This document shows, piece after piece, positions 1 through 10,447 of a stretch of DNA of 64,000 bases; position 1 is the first letter of the stretch, and each line of letters starts with the position of its first letter. This stretch comes from Myotis daubentonii. Taxonomy: Eukaryota; Chordata; Mammalia; Chiroptera; Vespertilionidae. The notes under the pieces are model-generated. The model made no database searches, was not told the origin of the DNA, and saw only the letters and a list, made by a program, of their open reading frames with translations. Position numbers and translations under genes: made by a program. The DNA lies in NCBI RefSeq assembly GCF_963259705.1, contig NC_081847.1, positions 70,577,754 through 70,641,753 on the forward strand, in the 5' to 3' direction.

Positions 1-497
1 AGGTGCTAGTGTCTGCATTGGGGAGAAAAGCACGCCCCAAGGCGCCAGGTGCTTCTAGGGCGGAGATAAAGACTTGCCTGCCTCCAGGAGAGAGGGAGAC
101 AGGTGGATAATGTATTAAACCTCTCTGGAAGCCAAGCCCAATAGACATTAGTTCATCTAACCTTTTAACCATAGTTGGAGGAGGTTATTTTTATCTCCAC
201 TTGACAGAGGCTCAGAGAGGTGACATGACTTGCCTACAGTCACACAAGAAAGCCGAAGTTCAATCTGACAGACTCTACAGATGCTTTAAATAGTCCGAGC
301 CAATAGCTGTCAAGCTTGACCATGGCCAGAGTCACCCACCCCCAGAGTTTCTGACTCGGCCCGTCTAGAGCAGGCGGAGAAGTTGCATTTTGACAAATTT
401 CCAGGTGATGCCAACTCTGCTAGCAGGGAACACACTTTGAGGATGAGTGGTCTAGATGGATTCCCCCCACAACCTTAGATGATAAGCACTCACTATC
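1..497. other. KCNS1 upstream or 5' intronic sequence
   Basis: No coding exon is visible. Bases about 181-290 read, on the minus strand, like an old MIR SINE (the 'aggctcagagaggtgacatgac' type of phrase is the reverse of the MIR 3' part). In human, KCNS1 has non-coding exons upstream of the main coding exon; none can be placed here from sequence alone. Confidence 0.4.
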
Positions 498-732
498 CAG
501 TGACGGCGAACCTATGACACGCGTGTCAGAGGTGACACGCGAACTCATTTTTTTAGTTGACTTTTCTTTGTTAAATGGCATTTAAATATATAAAATAAAT
601 ATCAAAAATGTAAATCTTTGTTTTACTATGGTTGCAAAGATCAAAAAATTTCTATATGTGACACGGCACCAGAGTTAAGTTAGGGTTTTTCAAAATGCTG
701 ACACGCCGAGCTCAAAAGGTTCGCCATCACTG
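498..732 (-). mobile_element. Non-autonomous hAT MITE, copy 1
   Basis: A 235-bp element with terminal inverted repeats CAGTGACGGCGAACCT and AGGTTCGCCATCACTG. It is the same family as 3098-3330 but in the opposite orientation. The flanking 8-mers (tcactatc and cactatgc) are only roughly alike, so the target duplication has decayed or shifted by a base. It carries no coding capacity. The CAG/CTG termini with an 8-bp duplication (perfect in copy 2) place it in the hAT superfamily. Confidence 0.85.
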
Positions 733-1149
733 CACTATGCCCATTTTGCTGAGGAGGAATTAGGTTCTGAGCGTGGCGCGTCCAAGATCCCACAGTAGAC
801 CGCTGGGATGCAAAAATCACATTTTGTCTGGGAAAGGGAGACATCCTGTATAAGCATCCCCCAGGTGCCAGGCATTTGTTTATGCCAATGAAACGAGGGT
901 GGGGAGGCTCAGTGATTTGACCAAAGTCCCCCGGTCAGGGAGTGAGGACTAGTCAAACCCAAGCCTGACTCTTCAGTCCAGAGGGCATCTCATACCTACC
1001 CAGCGCCTACTGCGTACGGTACCAGACACTTCACAGAGAGCATCCCACACCCCAGGGCGGTAAATGGGGCGGCGGGGGAGGGGGGACTTGACGATCTTCC
1101 TGTAAGGAATGTCCGGGGGACCCCCCCACCCCTTCTCCCACCCCCGCCT

Positions 1150-2220
1150 AAGGGCGCTTCTCCTGTGTCCATAGGGCAGAGCGCCACAACCATGGTGAGC
1201 GAGTCCCCAGGGCCGGGCGCCACGGTTCTCTGGCGGCGAAGCGACGAGGCTCTGAGCGTGAACGTGGGCGGCGTGCGGCGGCGGCTGAGCGCGCGCGCCC
1301 TGGCGCGCTTCCCGGGCACGCGGCTGGGCCGCCTGCAGGCCGCGGCGTCGGAGGAGCAGGCGCGGCGCCTGTGCGACGACTACGACGCGGCCGCCCGGGA
1401 GTTCTACTTCGACCGGCACCCGGGCTTCTTCCTGGGGCTGCTGCACTTCTACCGCACCGGCCACCTGCACGTGCTCGATGAGCTGTGCGTCTTCGCCTTC
1501 GGCCAGGAGGCCGAGTACTGGGGCCTGGGCGAGAGCGCCCTGGCCACGTGCTGCCGCGCGCGCTACCAGGAGCGGCGCGTGGCGCGGCCGCGCGCCTGGG
1601 ACGAGGACAGCGACGCGCCGAGCAGCGTGGACCCAAACCCGGGCGAGATCTCCGACGTGCAGCGCGAGCTGGCGCGCTATGGCGCGGCGCGCTGCGGCCG
1701 CCTGCGCCGCCGTCTCTGGCTCACCATGGAGAATCCGGGCTACTCGCTGCCCAGCAAGCTCTTCAGCTGCGTCTCCATCGGCGTGGTGCTCGCCTCCATC
1801 GCCGCCATGTGCATCCACAGCCTGCCCGAGTACCAGGCCCGCGAGGCGGCTGCCGCCGTGGCTGCGGTGGCCGCGGGCCGCAGCGCGGAAGACGTGCGGG
1901 ACGACCCGGTGCTGAGGCGTCTGGAGTACTTCTGCATCGCCTGGTTCAGCTTCGAGGTGTCCTCGCGCCTCCTGCTGGCGCCCAGCCCGCGTAACTTCTT
2001 CTGCCACCCGCTCAACCTCATCGACATCGTGTCCGTGCTGCCTTTCTATCTCACGCTGATGGCTGGTGCGGCGCTCGGCGACCAGGGAGGTGCGGGCGGC
2101 GAGGATCTCGGCGACCTGGGCAAGGTGGTGCAGGTGTTCCGCCTCATGCGCATCTTCCGCGTGCTCAAGTTGGCGCGCCACTCCACCGGGCTGCGCTCAC
2201 TGGGCGCCACGCTCAAGGTA
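1150..2220. promoter_or_regulatory. Intragenic CpG island over KCNS1 main exon
   Basis: Very dense CG dinucleotides (runs such as gcgcgcgcc) span the whole exon and stop abruptly at the donor site. The same base composition keeps several unrelated frames open on both strands here. Whether it acts as a promoter cannot be told from sequence. Confidence 0.7.
1192..2217 (+). CDS. KCNS1: KCNS1 (Kv9.1) coding exon 1: T1 domain and S1-S4
   Basis: Encodes residues 1-342 of a Kv9.1 potassium-channel subunit. KvS subunits do not form functional channels alone; they co-assemble with Kv2 subunits in the plasma membrane of neurons and shift their gating. Visible: T1/BTB tetramerisation domain (about residues 18-125, NVGG motif at 24-27), S1 (about 188-209), an alanine-rich S1-S2 loop, S2 (244-265), S3 (271-292), and S4 with positive charges every third residue (R317, R320, R323, K326, R329). 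The ATG at 1192 gives MVSE, like mouse Kcns1; homology to the longer human N-terminus continues six codons upstream to an acceptor (tgtccatag) ending at 1174, so 1175-1191 is probably 5' UTR of the same exon. The donor is AAG|GTAGGG after 2217, phase 0. No frameshift or stop interrupts it. Confidence 0.97.
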
Positions 2221-3097
2221 GGGCCTCTGAGGCCGGGTAGGGGCCTTAGGGGGAGGCAGGTGTAGCCACGGGGCAGGTTAGCAGATGCACTTAACCAGCC
2301 TGCTGTGTCCAGGCGCACGGTGAACTTGAAGCACATCCTTTATACCAGGCACAGGGCCAGATAGCAGGTGTACATTTCACGTCCAGTTTGACCTTCCCAG
2401 CCTTCCGGTGATCTCTGTGTCCCGTGGGAGAAAACTGACGCAGGGCTGTGCTGGTCTTCCGTTTCCAAAAGTAAAAATAAAACAAAAAGGTCACTTCTGA
2501 TCTGTCTTGTCAAATATCAAATAGTACGTAGCACAAAAAATATGCAAAGCAGGGTGCTAACTGGCTTCTGCACTGAGCCGTTCTTCTGAGGTTATCAGGG
2601 GCCACAGATCTCATAGGTCTTGCTTAGTCGACAAGCCTAGTACAGCCCCAGAGCTCATACTGAGTGCTAATTCTGTGCCATTTTCACATCCATTATCGAT
2701 TTCATCCTCAGGACGACTTCCTCTGAAAGATGCTCTTATTTATTCCCTTCCCGTAGATGACAAACCTGAGGTTGGCTTTTTAAAGCCTGGTTGCAAGTAA
2801 TTGAGCACCGTCCTTGAGCCAGGCCCTGGGAAGCTTACCCTTAAGGGGGTGAAATTAGCCTGCTTTGGGGAGGGCGGGCACGTGAACAGCTTGGACAGAG
2901 GCCCGAAGAGAGAACAGAATGAATGATGGGAGAGGGACATGGAGGGAGGGGTACCAGTTGGTAAGGTTGAAGCGGGTATTAAAGGGCCATGAACTCTTGG
3001 CTCAGGATTTTGGACTTTATCCCAAGGGAAATGGGGTTTAAGCAGGGGCAAGTATTATTGTCACTACTTTGCAGATGTGGAAACCGAGGCTCTAAGA

Positions 3098-3330
3098 CAG
3101 TGATGGCGAACCTTTTGAGCTCGGCGTGTCAGCATTTTGAAAAACCCTAACTTAATTCTGGTGCCGTGTCACATACAGAAATTTTTTGATATTTGCCACC
3201 ATAGTAAAACAAAGACATATTTTTGATATTTATTTTATATACTTAAATGCCATTTAACAAAGAAAAATCAACCAAAAAAATGAGTTCACGTGTCACCTCT
3301 GACACGCGTGTCATAGGTTCGCCATCACTG
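3098..3330 (+). mobile_element. Non-autonomous hAT MITE, copy 2
   Basis: A 233-bp element running from CAGTGATGGCGAACCT to AGGTTCGCCATCACTG, with a perfect 8-bp target duplication ctctaaga at 3090-3097 and 3331-3338. It is the inverted relative of 498-732, and both contain the same interior phrase (gtgccgtgtcacata and its reverse). The family matches the CAGTGATGGCGAACC hAT MITEs I recall from vespertilionid bats. Confidence 0.92.
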
Positions 3331-3905
3331 CTCTAAGAGGTGACAGGACTTGTCAGAGGTTCCTCTGTGAGTGGCAGAGCCTAGAGAAGAACCCAGCTGT
3401 GCCTGGCTCCAGTACCTCACGTTCTTTCTCCTAAACCCCCCTGTAACCCTGCTAAAGATCCCTGGAAGATGCTGATTGAGCCCTTCCACCCACAGCTTAG
3501 TGAAGCCTTTTGTATGCCCCCATGGCAGGGCAGCCAGCATGCTGGGTGCAGGCAGGATGACCTGGGCAGAATGCTGGGGCAATGGACAGATACAGAGAAT
3601 TCCGTTAGCTAGACACCCTGAACTCAGCACCTCTCCAGAGATGACCCCTCCATCGCAGAACTCTGCCTTGCCTTCACCATGCAGAAGGCCAGGGCCCGAT
3701 GCTACCAGCTCTTTCTGCGAGGAGGGAGAAGAGTATTGATGGAGGCTTCCAGGGTCCAAGACACAGCTGTAAGACTCCAGACGAGAGCCTTGCTACTCAA
3801 AGTGAGGCCCCTGACCACCAGCAGCTTTCTCATTCGCTGGAAGCTTGCTAGAATTGCAGGATCCCTGGCCCTATGCCAGACCTCCTCAATTGGGTTCTGC
3901 CTTTT

Positions 3906-4120
3906 ATTTATTTTTATTTTTTTAAATATATTTTTATTGATTTTTTACAGAGAGGAAGGGAGAGGGATAGAGAGTTAGAAACATCGACCAGCTGCCTCCT
4001 GCACACCCCCTACTGGGGATGTGCCCGAAACCAAGGTACATGCCCTTGACTGGAATCAAACCTTGAACCTTTCAGTCTGCAGGCCAATGCTCTATCCACT
4101 GAGCCAAACCAGTTAGGGCT
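3906..4120 (-). mobile_element. Ves SINE in KCNS1 intron
   Basis: Reads on the minus strand from a tRNA-like head (agccctaactggtttggctc) with B box through the gatgtttctaactctctatc body to an AT-rich tail. The 15-bp target duplication gggttctgcctttta occurs at 3891-3905 and 4121-4135. It is diverged relative to the young copies in the STK4 intron. Confidence 0.93.
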
Positions 4121-4160
4121 GGGTTCTGCCTTTTAAACAGTTTGGAAGCCCTGCTCTAGA

Positions 4161-4372
4161 CTAGGGGTTCTCAGCCTCTATTAACATTCGGGGCCAGATA
4201 ATTCTTCGTTGTGGGGGGCTTTTCTGTGCATTGTAGGATGTTTAGCGGCATGCTTGGCCTCTGACCCACTAGATACTGGTAGCACACGTCTCAGTTGTGA
4301 CTATCAAAAATGTCTCCAGATATTGCCAAATATCGCCTGGGGTGGCAGAACTGCCCTGGTTGAGAAACACTG
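4161..4372 (-). mobile_element. MER5A-like hAT-Charlie element
   Basis: Contains the hallmark phrases of this old eutherian DNA transposon: ggttctcagcc at one end, ggttgagaaacactg at the other, and catcctacaatgcaca and tgtctggagacatttttg on the minus strand inside. No coding capacity. Confidence 0.85.
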
Positions 4373-4904
4373 CCCTAGGGCTTGGCCTCAGGGGCAGAGC
4401 AGATATACACACCCGTAGGCAAGCGCATTCTGTGAGGGGTCTAGGGAACGTATAGATCCTCTCAGCTTCCTTGAGAGGCAGAAAATATTTCTGTACTTAA
4501 CAGAAATGAGATCAACCAGTCAAAAGTACACGAAACCAACCCTTTGCATGGTGGGATATAAACTATGGCTCTCTCTTGATTCTGCAACAGTAGAAGAATC
4601 ACAGGCTTTTCATTCACTGGCTGGTGCCACTAGTGCTGCCCACATTAGAAGAAACAAATGTGGCTCAGCAGGCAGCTTGGACAATGGAAATCAGGCCTGT
4701 GTTCCGTCGTAGGGAGTATGGCTGATGATTGTAGTTGAAAGACCTTAGTTTGGAGTCAGGGACCTAGGTCCTGGCACCAGCTCTACCTTGCTCTGTGATT
4801 ATGGATCTGTCCCTTCTATTCTCCGGGCCTCAGTTTCCCCATCTGCCCAATGCCAGGTCTGTAAGCCCACCCAGCTCTGACTCGCCTTCCTACTTTTCTT
4901 CCAG

Positions 4905-5375
4905 CACAGCTACCGTGAGGTGGGCATCTTACTGCTGTACCTGGCCGTGGGTGTGTCAGTGTTCTCCGGTGTGGCCTACACAGCTGAGAAGGAGGAGGAC
5001 GTGGGCTTTGACACCATCCCAGCCTGCTGGTGGTGGGGCACAGTGAGCATGACCACCGTGGGCTACGGGGATGTGGTGCCAGTGACGGTGGCCGGCAAGC
5101 TGGCAGCCTCGGGCTGCATCCTGGGGGGCATCCTGGTGGTAGCGCTCCCCATCACCATCATCTTCAATAAGTTCTCTCACTTCTACCGGCGCCAGAAGGC
5201 TCTGGAAGCCGCAGTGCGCAACAGTGGCCACCAGGAGTTTGAAGACTTGCTGAGCAGTGTTGATGGGGTGTCGGAGGGGTCTCTGGAGACATCCCGAGAG
5301 ACCTCCCAGGAGGGAAGGTCTGCAGATCTGGGGACCCAGGCCCCCAGTGAGCCTCCAAACTCTAAGATTTATTAA
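4905..5375 (+). CDS. KCNS1: KCNS1 (Kv9.1) coding exon 2: S5, pore, S6, C-terminus
   Basis: Encodes residues 343-498 and the TAA stop. The acceptor is tacttttcttccag ending at 4904, phase 0, giving ATLK|HSYRE across the junction. Visible: S5 (about 346-366), pore helix WWWGTVSM, selectivity filter TVGYGD (393-398), and S6 (about 407-430). Where Kv1-Kv4 have a PxP hinge, S6 reads PIT (424-426); loss of the second proline is the established mark of silent KvS subunits. The cytoplasmic tail is Ser/Glu-rich ([17 protein letters not shown]) and short. Total protein 498 residues, close to the 497 I recall for mouse. Confidence 0.97.
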   Translation, partial: HSYREVGILLLYLAVGVSVFSGVAYTAEKEEDVGFDTIPACWWWGTVSMTTVGYGDVVPVTVAGKLAASGCILGGILVVALPITIIFNKFSHFYRRQKALEAAVRNSGHQEFEDLLSSVDGVSEGSLETSRETSQEGRSADLGTQAPSEPPNSKIY

Positions 5376-7880
5376 AACCAGGGCTCCATGTTTCCCTCGC
5401 CACACCCTACACTCAGCTACAACAGAGCAGAGACCCGTCCCCTGCTGAAGTTCTTCATGGTGGCCTGGCCGCTCAGGGTCACTTCCTGGCCTGAGAATCG
5501 ACACCCAGAAGCTGGGTCCCTTCCTCCAAAGGCTCAGGGAAGGACAGTGTTATCCTAGATTATGTGAGCTTGAAGAGCAACCCAGAGACCTTTATAAACA
5601 AACCTCCAAGCCATCTGGGAAGCAGCATGAGCCAGAGGGAGAGAGTCAAAAGGATGCCAACAATTCCTTGCCACCTGCTCTTAGCTAGATCACATATGGC
5701 CCTACGCTGGAGGATGAGAATTAACCCCATTTCACAGATGAGGAAACTAAGGCTCAGAGAGGTGCAATGACTTGCTCAAATGGCATGCAACTAGAAGTGG
5801 TAGGGTCAAGTTTGGAATCCATGCTTGTTGGTCTGCCAATACTGTTTCTTCCGGTCTGTCTTCCCTCACGAAGCTTGCGTAGGGTTTTAGTAAGTTTATG
5901 GGCCCCTAGGGTTGATCTACTTAGATTTCTCTGTCAGAGCTAGGGAAAGGATGAGACGGGATTCAGATGTAGGAGCCCTGGACCTCACTTGTGGTTCTTT
6001 TCCAGGAGCTTCCAAAAGGACTCAGCTCCCTAAGATGAGGCCTGGGAGGAAGAGGGAGCTGCCTCCTTAGATGATGTGCAAGATTTGCGAAGCAATACCT
6101 GTAGCTTCCTCCCTGGGCTGGCTTGAGATACAGAAAAGGGGCCCTGGCCTGAGGCCTGAAGTCTAGATCTAGTCCTACCGGAACCTGATTTGTGAAGTAG
6201 CCAAGTCCCTGCCCCATCTCCAGGTTTCAGCCCATCTGTGAAATGGTCACAGTCTGGGCCTAGAGGGAGATGAAAGCCAATGGAACAGGGAGGTATTGAT
6301 TTCCAGCCAGCCTGGCTCAGAAATGTTGGTGGCAGGAGCTGCCATGAATGGACAACTGGTCCCCCACGTTGGATCCCCCCCAGTCTGACCACAGCACTTC
6401 TGTCTGCCTACCCTGCAGACCTCCAGCCATATCTTGAGTTACCAGCCAGGCCAGTGCTTGAGGCTCCTGCCCTTTCGGCCAGCTCCAGCCCCTCATTCTT
6501 GCTGGGGGCATATCTGTATAACTCACCTACTGAATCCTCTCTACTTGCTAAAGAAGCTGGGAGGCAAGGGTCCCCTAGCCCTTTCCCACACTGTTGATAG
6601 GACATCCATCACTGTACTGTCATTGTCTGGCTGTGGCTCTGTCTGTCCCACCACATTGAGCTTCAAGATGGGGGACACTGTCCGGATGAACCTGGACTTG
6701 GTGCACAGTAGGTATGTAGTAAATGCTGAATGGATCAACCAATTTGTACAGCTACTGTGTGCCAAGCACGAGGGAGGAAGAGGAAAGAAAGAGCCCGAGG
6801 GAGACCTTGCCCTCTAGAGGGTGTAGACAAGCCTGTCAAGGAGGTCCTTTCAGTTCTGTCCCCTCTCCCTCCTTGCTTTTTTGAGGCTTTTACAATGATT
6901 TCCTTGTAGATGCTTCACTCGCTCATTCAACAAATATCCACTGGAAAGGTCGTAAGTTGGGGCTTCACATGTGGCCTGCAGACAGGTTTCACTGAGCTGA
7001 ACAATATTTTTAGTGTATTTTAAAAATGTGAATGCCCTTGGGTGAGGCAGGCCCTCTCCGTTCCCCATCGCACCCCCCCCCACACACACACAGCAGCTCC
7101 TGTGTTAGCCCCACCACTTAGATTTACTTTACCCGCGTGGGCTGTGATTTATTGATGTCTTACCAGATTCAACAGATAGAATGCCAAGCAAAATATATAT
7201 CCCTGTGTCTTGAAGCTTACAGACTAGTGGGGAGACAGATTTTAATCCAATAATCACATGAATAAATAATAATAAGCTCTACTAAATACAAGAACTATAA
7301 GGGTATATAATATAGCAGGGACCATTGACCAAGAAGGTCAGAGAAGACTTTCGTGAGCAAGTGGACAGTTTAACATATGAATCAATAGAAATTAATTAGC
7401 AGGGGGGCAGGGGAATGTTTTCCAGGAAAGCAGTGTATTCCAAGAGGGAACAGCATGTGTGAAGGCCTCATATCATACACATAGGCTTTCAGACGTAGAT
7501 GGTTTCAGTCGCCAGATTGGAGCAGAGACGAACTGAGCCAAGGGTGCCGCTCATGAATTGACCACACACACACCACTGGCCCTCCTGCATGCTCACCTTG
7601 TGACATCTAGGCCCAGCTCTGCCCAGTCAAGGCACAGAGACAGGTGGGCTGCATGCACCCACCCTCATGGTCTTGCTGAACACAGCGAGGAGCCAGCTAG
7701 CTTCCAACTTTCTGACCCCACAGACAAGCCCCTAAAGCCGGTGTGGGGAAAGCTCAGGAGAGAATCGTCTGGCCTGAGTCTATCACAAAGTTGTGTGTGG
7801 TCCTGACAGAAAAGCAACAACTCCTTCCCACTCCCATGTATCAATGTAGCCATTATGCAAATAAAGAGGCTGGGCCCAGG
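5376..7880 (+). other. KCNS1: Probable KCNS1 3' UTR
   Basis: Sequence after the stop codon with no further exon. It ends by inference near the AATAAA at 7858. An old MIR-like copy lies in reverse at about 5720-5830 (cacagatgaggaaactaagg). The exact 3' end is not visible. Confidence 0.45.
7858..7863 (+). promoter_or_regulatory. KCNS1: Candidate KCNS1 polyadenylation signal
   Basis: AATAAA in 'ttatgcaaataaagaggc', followed about 25 bases later by a GT-rich stretch (gtgtgtgctggtgtgg) as expected for a downstream element. It is about 2.5 kb after the stop codon and before the first large old repeat. A second AATAAA cluster near 7258-7275 is an alternative without as clear a GT-rich follow-up. 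Confidence 0.45.
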
Positions 7881-8139
7881 GGCCTGTGTGTGCTGGTGTG
7901 GAGCTGGCTGCCTGGCATGTTTTCTGGGAGTAACATGGAGTGACTCAGAATCCCCATCTCCGGTTCCAACCTTACATTGGGAACAGGTTGCAAGTGACAG
8001 GAATCCAGCTGGAACTAACTTGGTCAAAGAGGGTAATTCACTAGCTTCAATCATTGAAGTGATGAACAACGGTTACAACTAGAGTTCTTTGGACACAAGC
8101 AACAGAAACCTTAAGGGAAAAAATGAATTTATTGGAAGA

Positions 8140-8585
8140 TGTATTCATTTCCTGTGGCTGCATAACAAATTACCACAAATTTGATGGCTTAAAACAACAG
8201 AATTATTCTTTCACCATTTTGCAGGCCAGAAATCCAAAAATCAAGGTGTCAGCAGAGCCACACTGTCTCCGGAGGCTCTATGGGAGAAATCTCTCCTTGC
8301 CTCTTCCAGCTTCTGGTGGCTGCTGGCATTGCTTGACTTGTGGCTGCATCACTCCAAATGCTGCCTTTGTCATCACAGCCTGTGTGTGTCAAATCTCCCA
8401 ATGCCCCTCTCTCATAAGGACATCTGTGATGGTATTTAGGGCCCACTTGGATAATACAAGATGTTCTCATCTGGAGATCCTTACCTTAATCATTTCTGCC
8501 AGAAGACCCTTTTCCCAAGTAAGGTAACATAGGCGGGTTCCAGAGATTACAGTGTGGATGTAACTCTGGGTCCACCATTCAGCCT
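8140..8585 (+). repeat. Old mammalian interspersed repeat, family not assigned
   Basis: Starts with the familiar phrase 'ttcctgtggctgcataacaa', then accacaaatttgatggctta, cttccagcttctggtggctg, and ends around tccaccattcagcctac. This matches a common old mammalian repeat, but I cannot name it safely. The apparent open frame across it is not a gene. Confidence 0.7.
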
Positions 8586-10205
8586 ACTATAGAAGAGGAC
8601 TGGTGAAGCTCACCCAATCAAAGGAAGGACTGACTGACCACGCCTCAGGAAATACAGGAATGAGGGGAGTTCTAGGGACTGAAGTACAGGACTCATGAAC
8701 CTTCTGTTTAGGACACGGTCATCCAAATGACCCTCCTCCAATCACCTTCTTGCCCTGGATCATTCTGCTCACAGTCCCTGTCCCAGGAGGTTGATATGCC
8801 AAGCTTGCATCATAGCCTCTCCCTTGGTGGGGATGGAGGGCAGTGTACCTGGATTAACATCTACAACAGATCAGGTAGGATGGAAGAAAGGTAGTTACCC
8901 AAGAAAAGGCCATGTGGTCTCACCAAAATAAAGGGGCGAGATGTTAACAGGCAAAAATAGTGGATTTCCACTACCTCCCAACTCTTGTTTTATAAATGTT
9001 TCTAACATAAGGAAACGATCTTGGCTCTCCAGGTCCTATTAATGTGATTTAATCAATGTGGTGGGTCAGTTTGATGTCTTGTAGTGGAATCAGGGAATCA
9101 GTCTTTCTGATACAGAGCTGGGAGAGAACTCGGGTGTCCCTGAGTGAACAGTAAAGGAAAACTGTTATCCATTCCAGCAAAAGGCTTCCAGTGGTTTCTG
9201 TTTCTTGGAAGAGAGAATTAAACCAAGAGATGCCTATAGCTCCAGGGGCTGTAATATTGAGCACAAATTTAATACAGCAGCTAAAATTGGAATTGCCTCT
9301 TGATTAAAATACCCCCCTATCAGTTTCCAAGACCCAGCCAATCTTGCGCTGGTCAAACGGGGGAAACTGTTTTGATAGGAGCCATCACTCTCCAGGGTCT
9401 CTGGTGGGGGCCCTGATCTCTGCAGCCTCCTCAGAGATGTGGTACCACCATTGAGTTTCTATTCTGGGAGAGTGGCTCAATCGGATTCTACTGGCCTCCA
9501 TGGGCCAGGGAGCCAAGTGGGGATCTTTTCAAACTATCCCTCAGAAACTGTGGAGATAGAGGACAGCTTTGGGATCCCACTAGACCTCCAGTGACATGGG
9601 AAAAGGTCAAAACATTATCTTTCACATGATTGTGGACCTACAGTAGTACTCTTCAGCCCAAGAAATTGGTATTAACATATTAGCTCCAAGTCTTCATCCA
9701 AGGTTCCCTGAAAGATTTTAGTATTTGCCTTTCTTCAGCACCTGGTTACCCTGGTCAATGGCCACAGGCCCTTTTGGAGAAGGCAGAAAATATTCACATA
9801 CATCCACATAGCAGCAGTACAGCAGTCCTTCCTCAAGGGCAAATAGCGTATGTTCCATTCAAAGGGCTTTAGATCAATAACCAAACACTTGGTATTAGGT
9901 GATGCTCTGCACCAGTCATGGTGGCTTAAGTCAGGGTGTTTGTTTTTGCTTTATAGACTATTTTTTTGGTTTTGTTTTGTTTCTTACGTTTTGTTGGTTA
10001 TACCATCAAGTAAGAGTTGAGTGTCAGTTCTGATTAAATTTTTTAGAGTCCTCTAGCCTGATATCATGCCTCAGACAGAGCCTGCTGAATACTACAATGA
10101 CCATTCCCACTTAATTTCTGAGGGTCAGGTACCAACACCTGCCCTTCCACACCTCTGCACTCCCTCCCCTCTGATATCTGGGAGCCCCTCCACCCAGTAC
10201 TCTTG
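8586..10205. other. Intergenic sequence, KCNS1-STK4
   Basis: No exon, RNA gene or young mobile element recognised. The even composition and long non-simple stretches may include degraded retroelement internal sequence, but no family could be identified. Confidence 0.4.
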
Positions 10206-10213
10206 ACCTAGAC

Positions 10214-10355
10214 CAGGGGTGGGCAAACTTTTTGACTCGAGGGCCACAATGGGTTCTTAAACTGGACCGGAGGGCTGGAACAAAAGCATGGATGGAGTGT
10301 TTGTGTGAACTAATATAAATTCAAAGTAAACATCATTACATAAAAGGGTACGGTC

Positions 10356-10386
<31 letters not shown>

Positions 10387-10439
10387 TTCATTTCAAACGG
10401 GCCAGATCCGGCCCGCGGGCCGTAGTTTGTCCACGGCTG
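10214..10439 (+). mobile_element. Non-autonomous hAT element, OposCharlie-like
   Basis: Runs from CAGGGGTGGGCAAACTTTTT to GTAGTTTGTCCACGGCTG with imperfect terminal inverted repeats. The 8-bp target duplication acctagac at 10206-10213 and 10440-10447 is perfect. An internal poly-T run lies at about 10349-10378. The ends resemble the OC1/OposCharlie families reported in bats and other horizontally invaded tetrapods; the family name is from memory. Confidence 0.88.
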
Positions 10440-10447
10440 ACCTAGAC

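Larger units (their letters stand above)
2218..4904 (+). other. KCNS1: KCNS1 intron between coding exons
   Basis: A 2.69-kb GT-AG intron (gtaggg...cttccag) separating S4 from S5. It holds a hAT MITE, a Ves SINE and a MER5A-like element listed separately; the remainder (2218-3097, 3331-3890, 4381-4904) shows no exon. Confidence 0.9.

Noticed and set aside
973..2181. 402-codon open frame on the minus strand opposite KCNS1
   Set aside because: It is a shadow of the GC-rich KCNS1 exon: third-position G/C bias removes stops from the antisense frame. The composition (Ala/Arg/His-rich) matches no protein and extends past the exon only by chance.
8123..8527. 134-codon plus-strand frame
   Set aside because: It lies wholly in a common old mammalian interspersed repeat and has no protein homology that I recognise.
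10349..10378. Poly-T run as a possible Pol III terminator or SINE tail
   Set aside because: It is internal to a hAT element with defined termini and a perfect target duplication.
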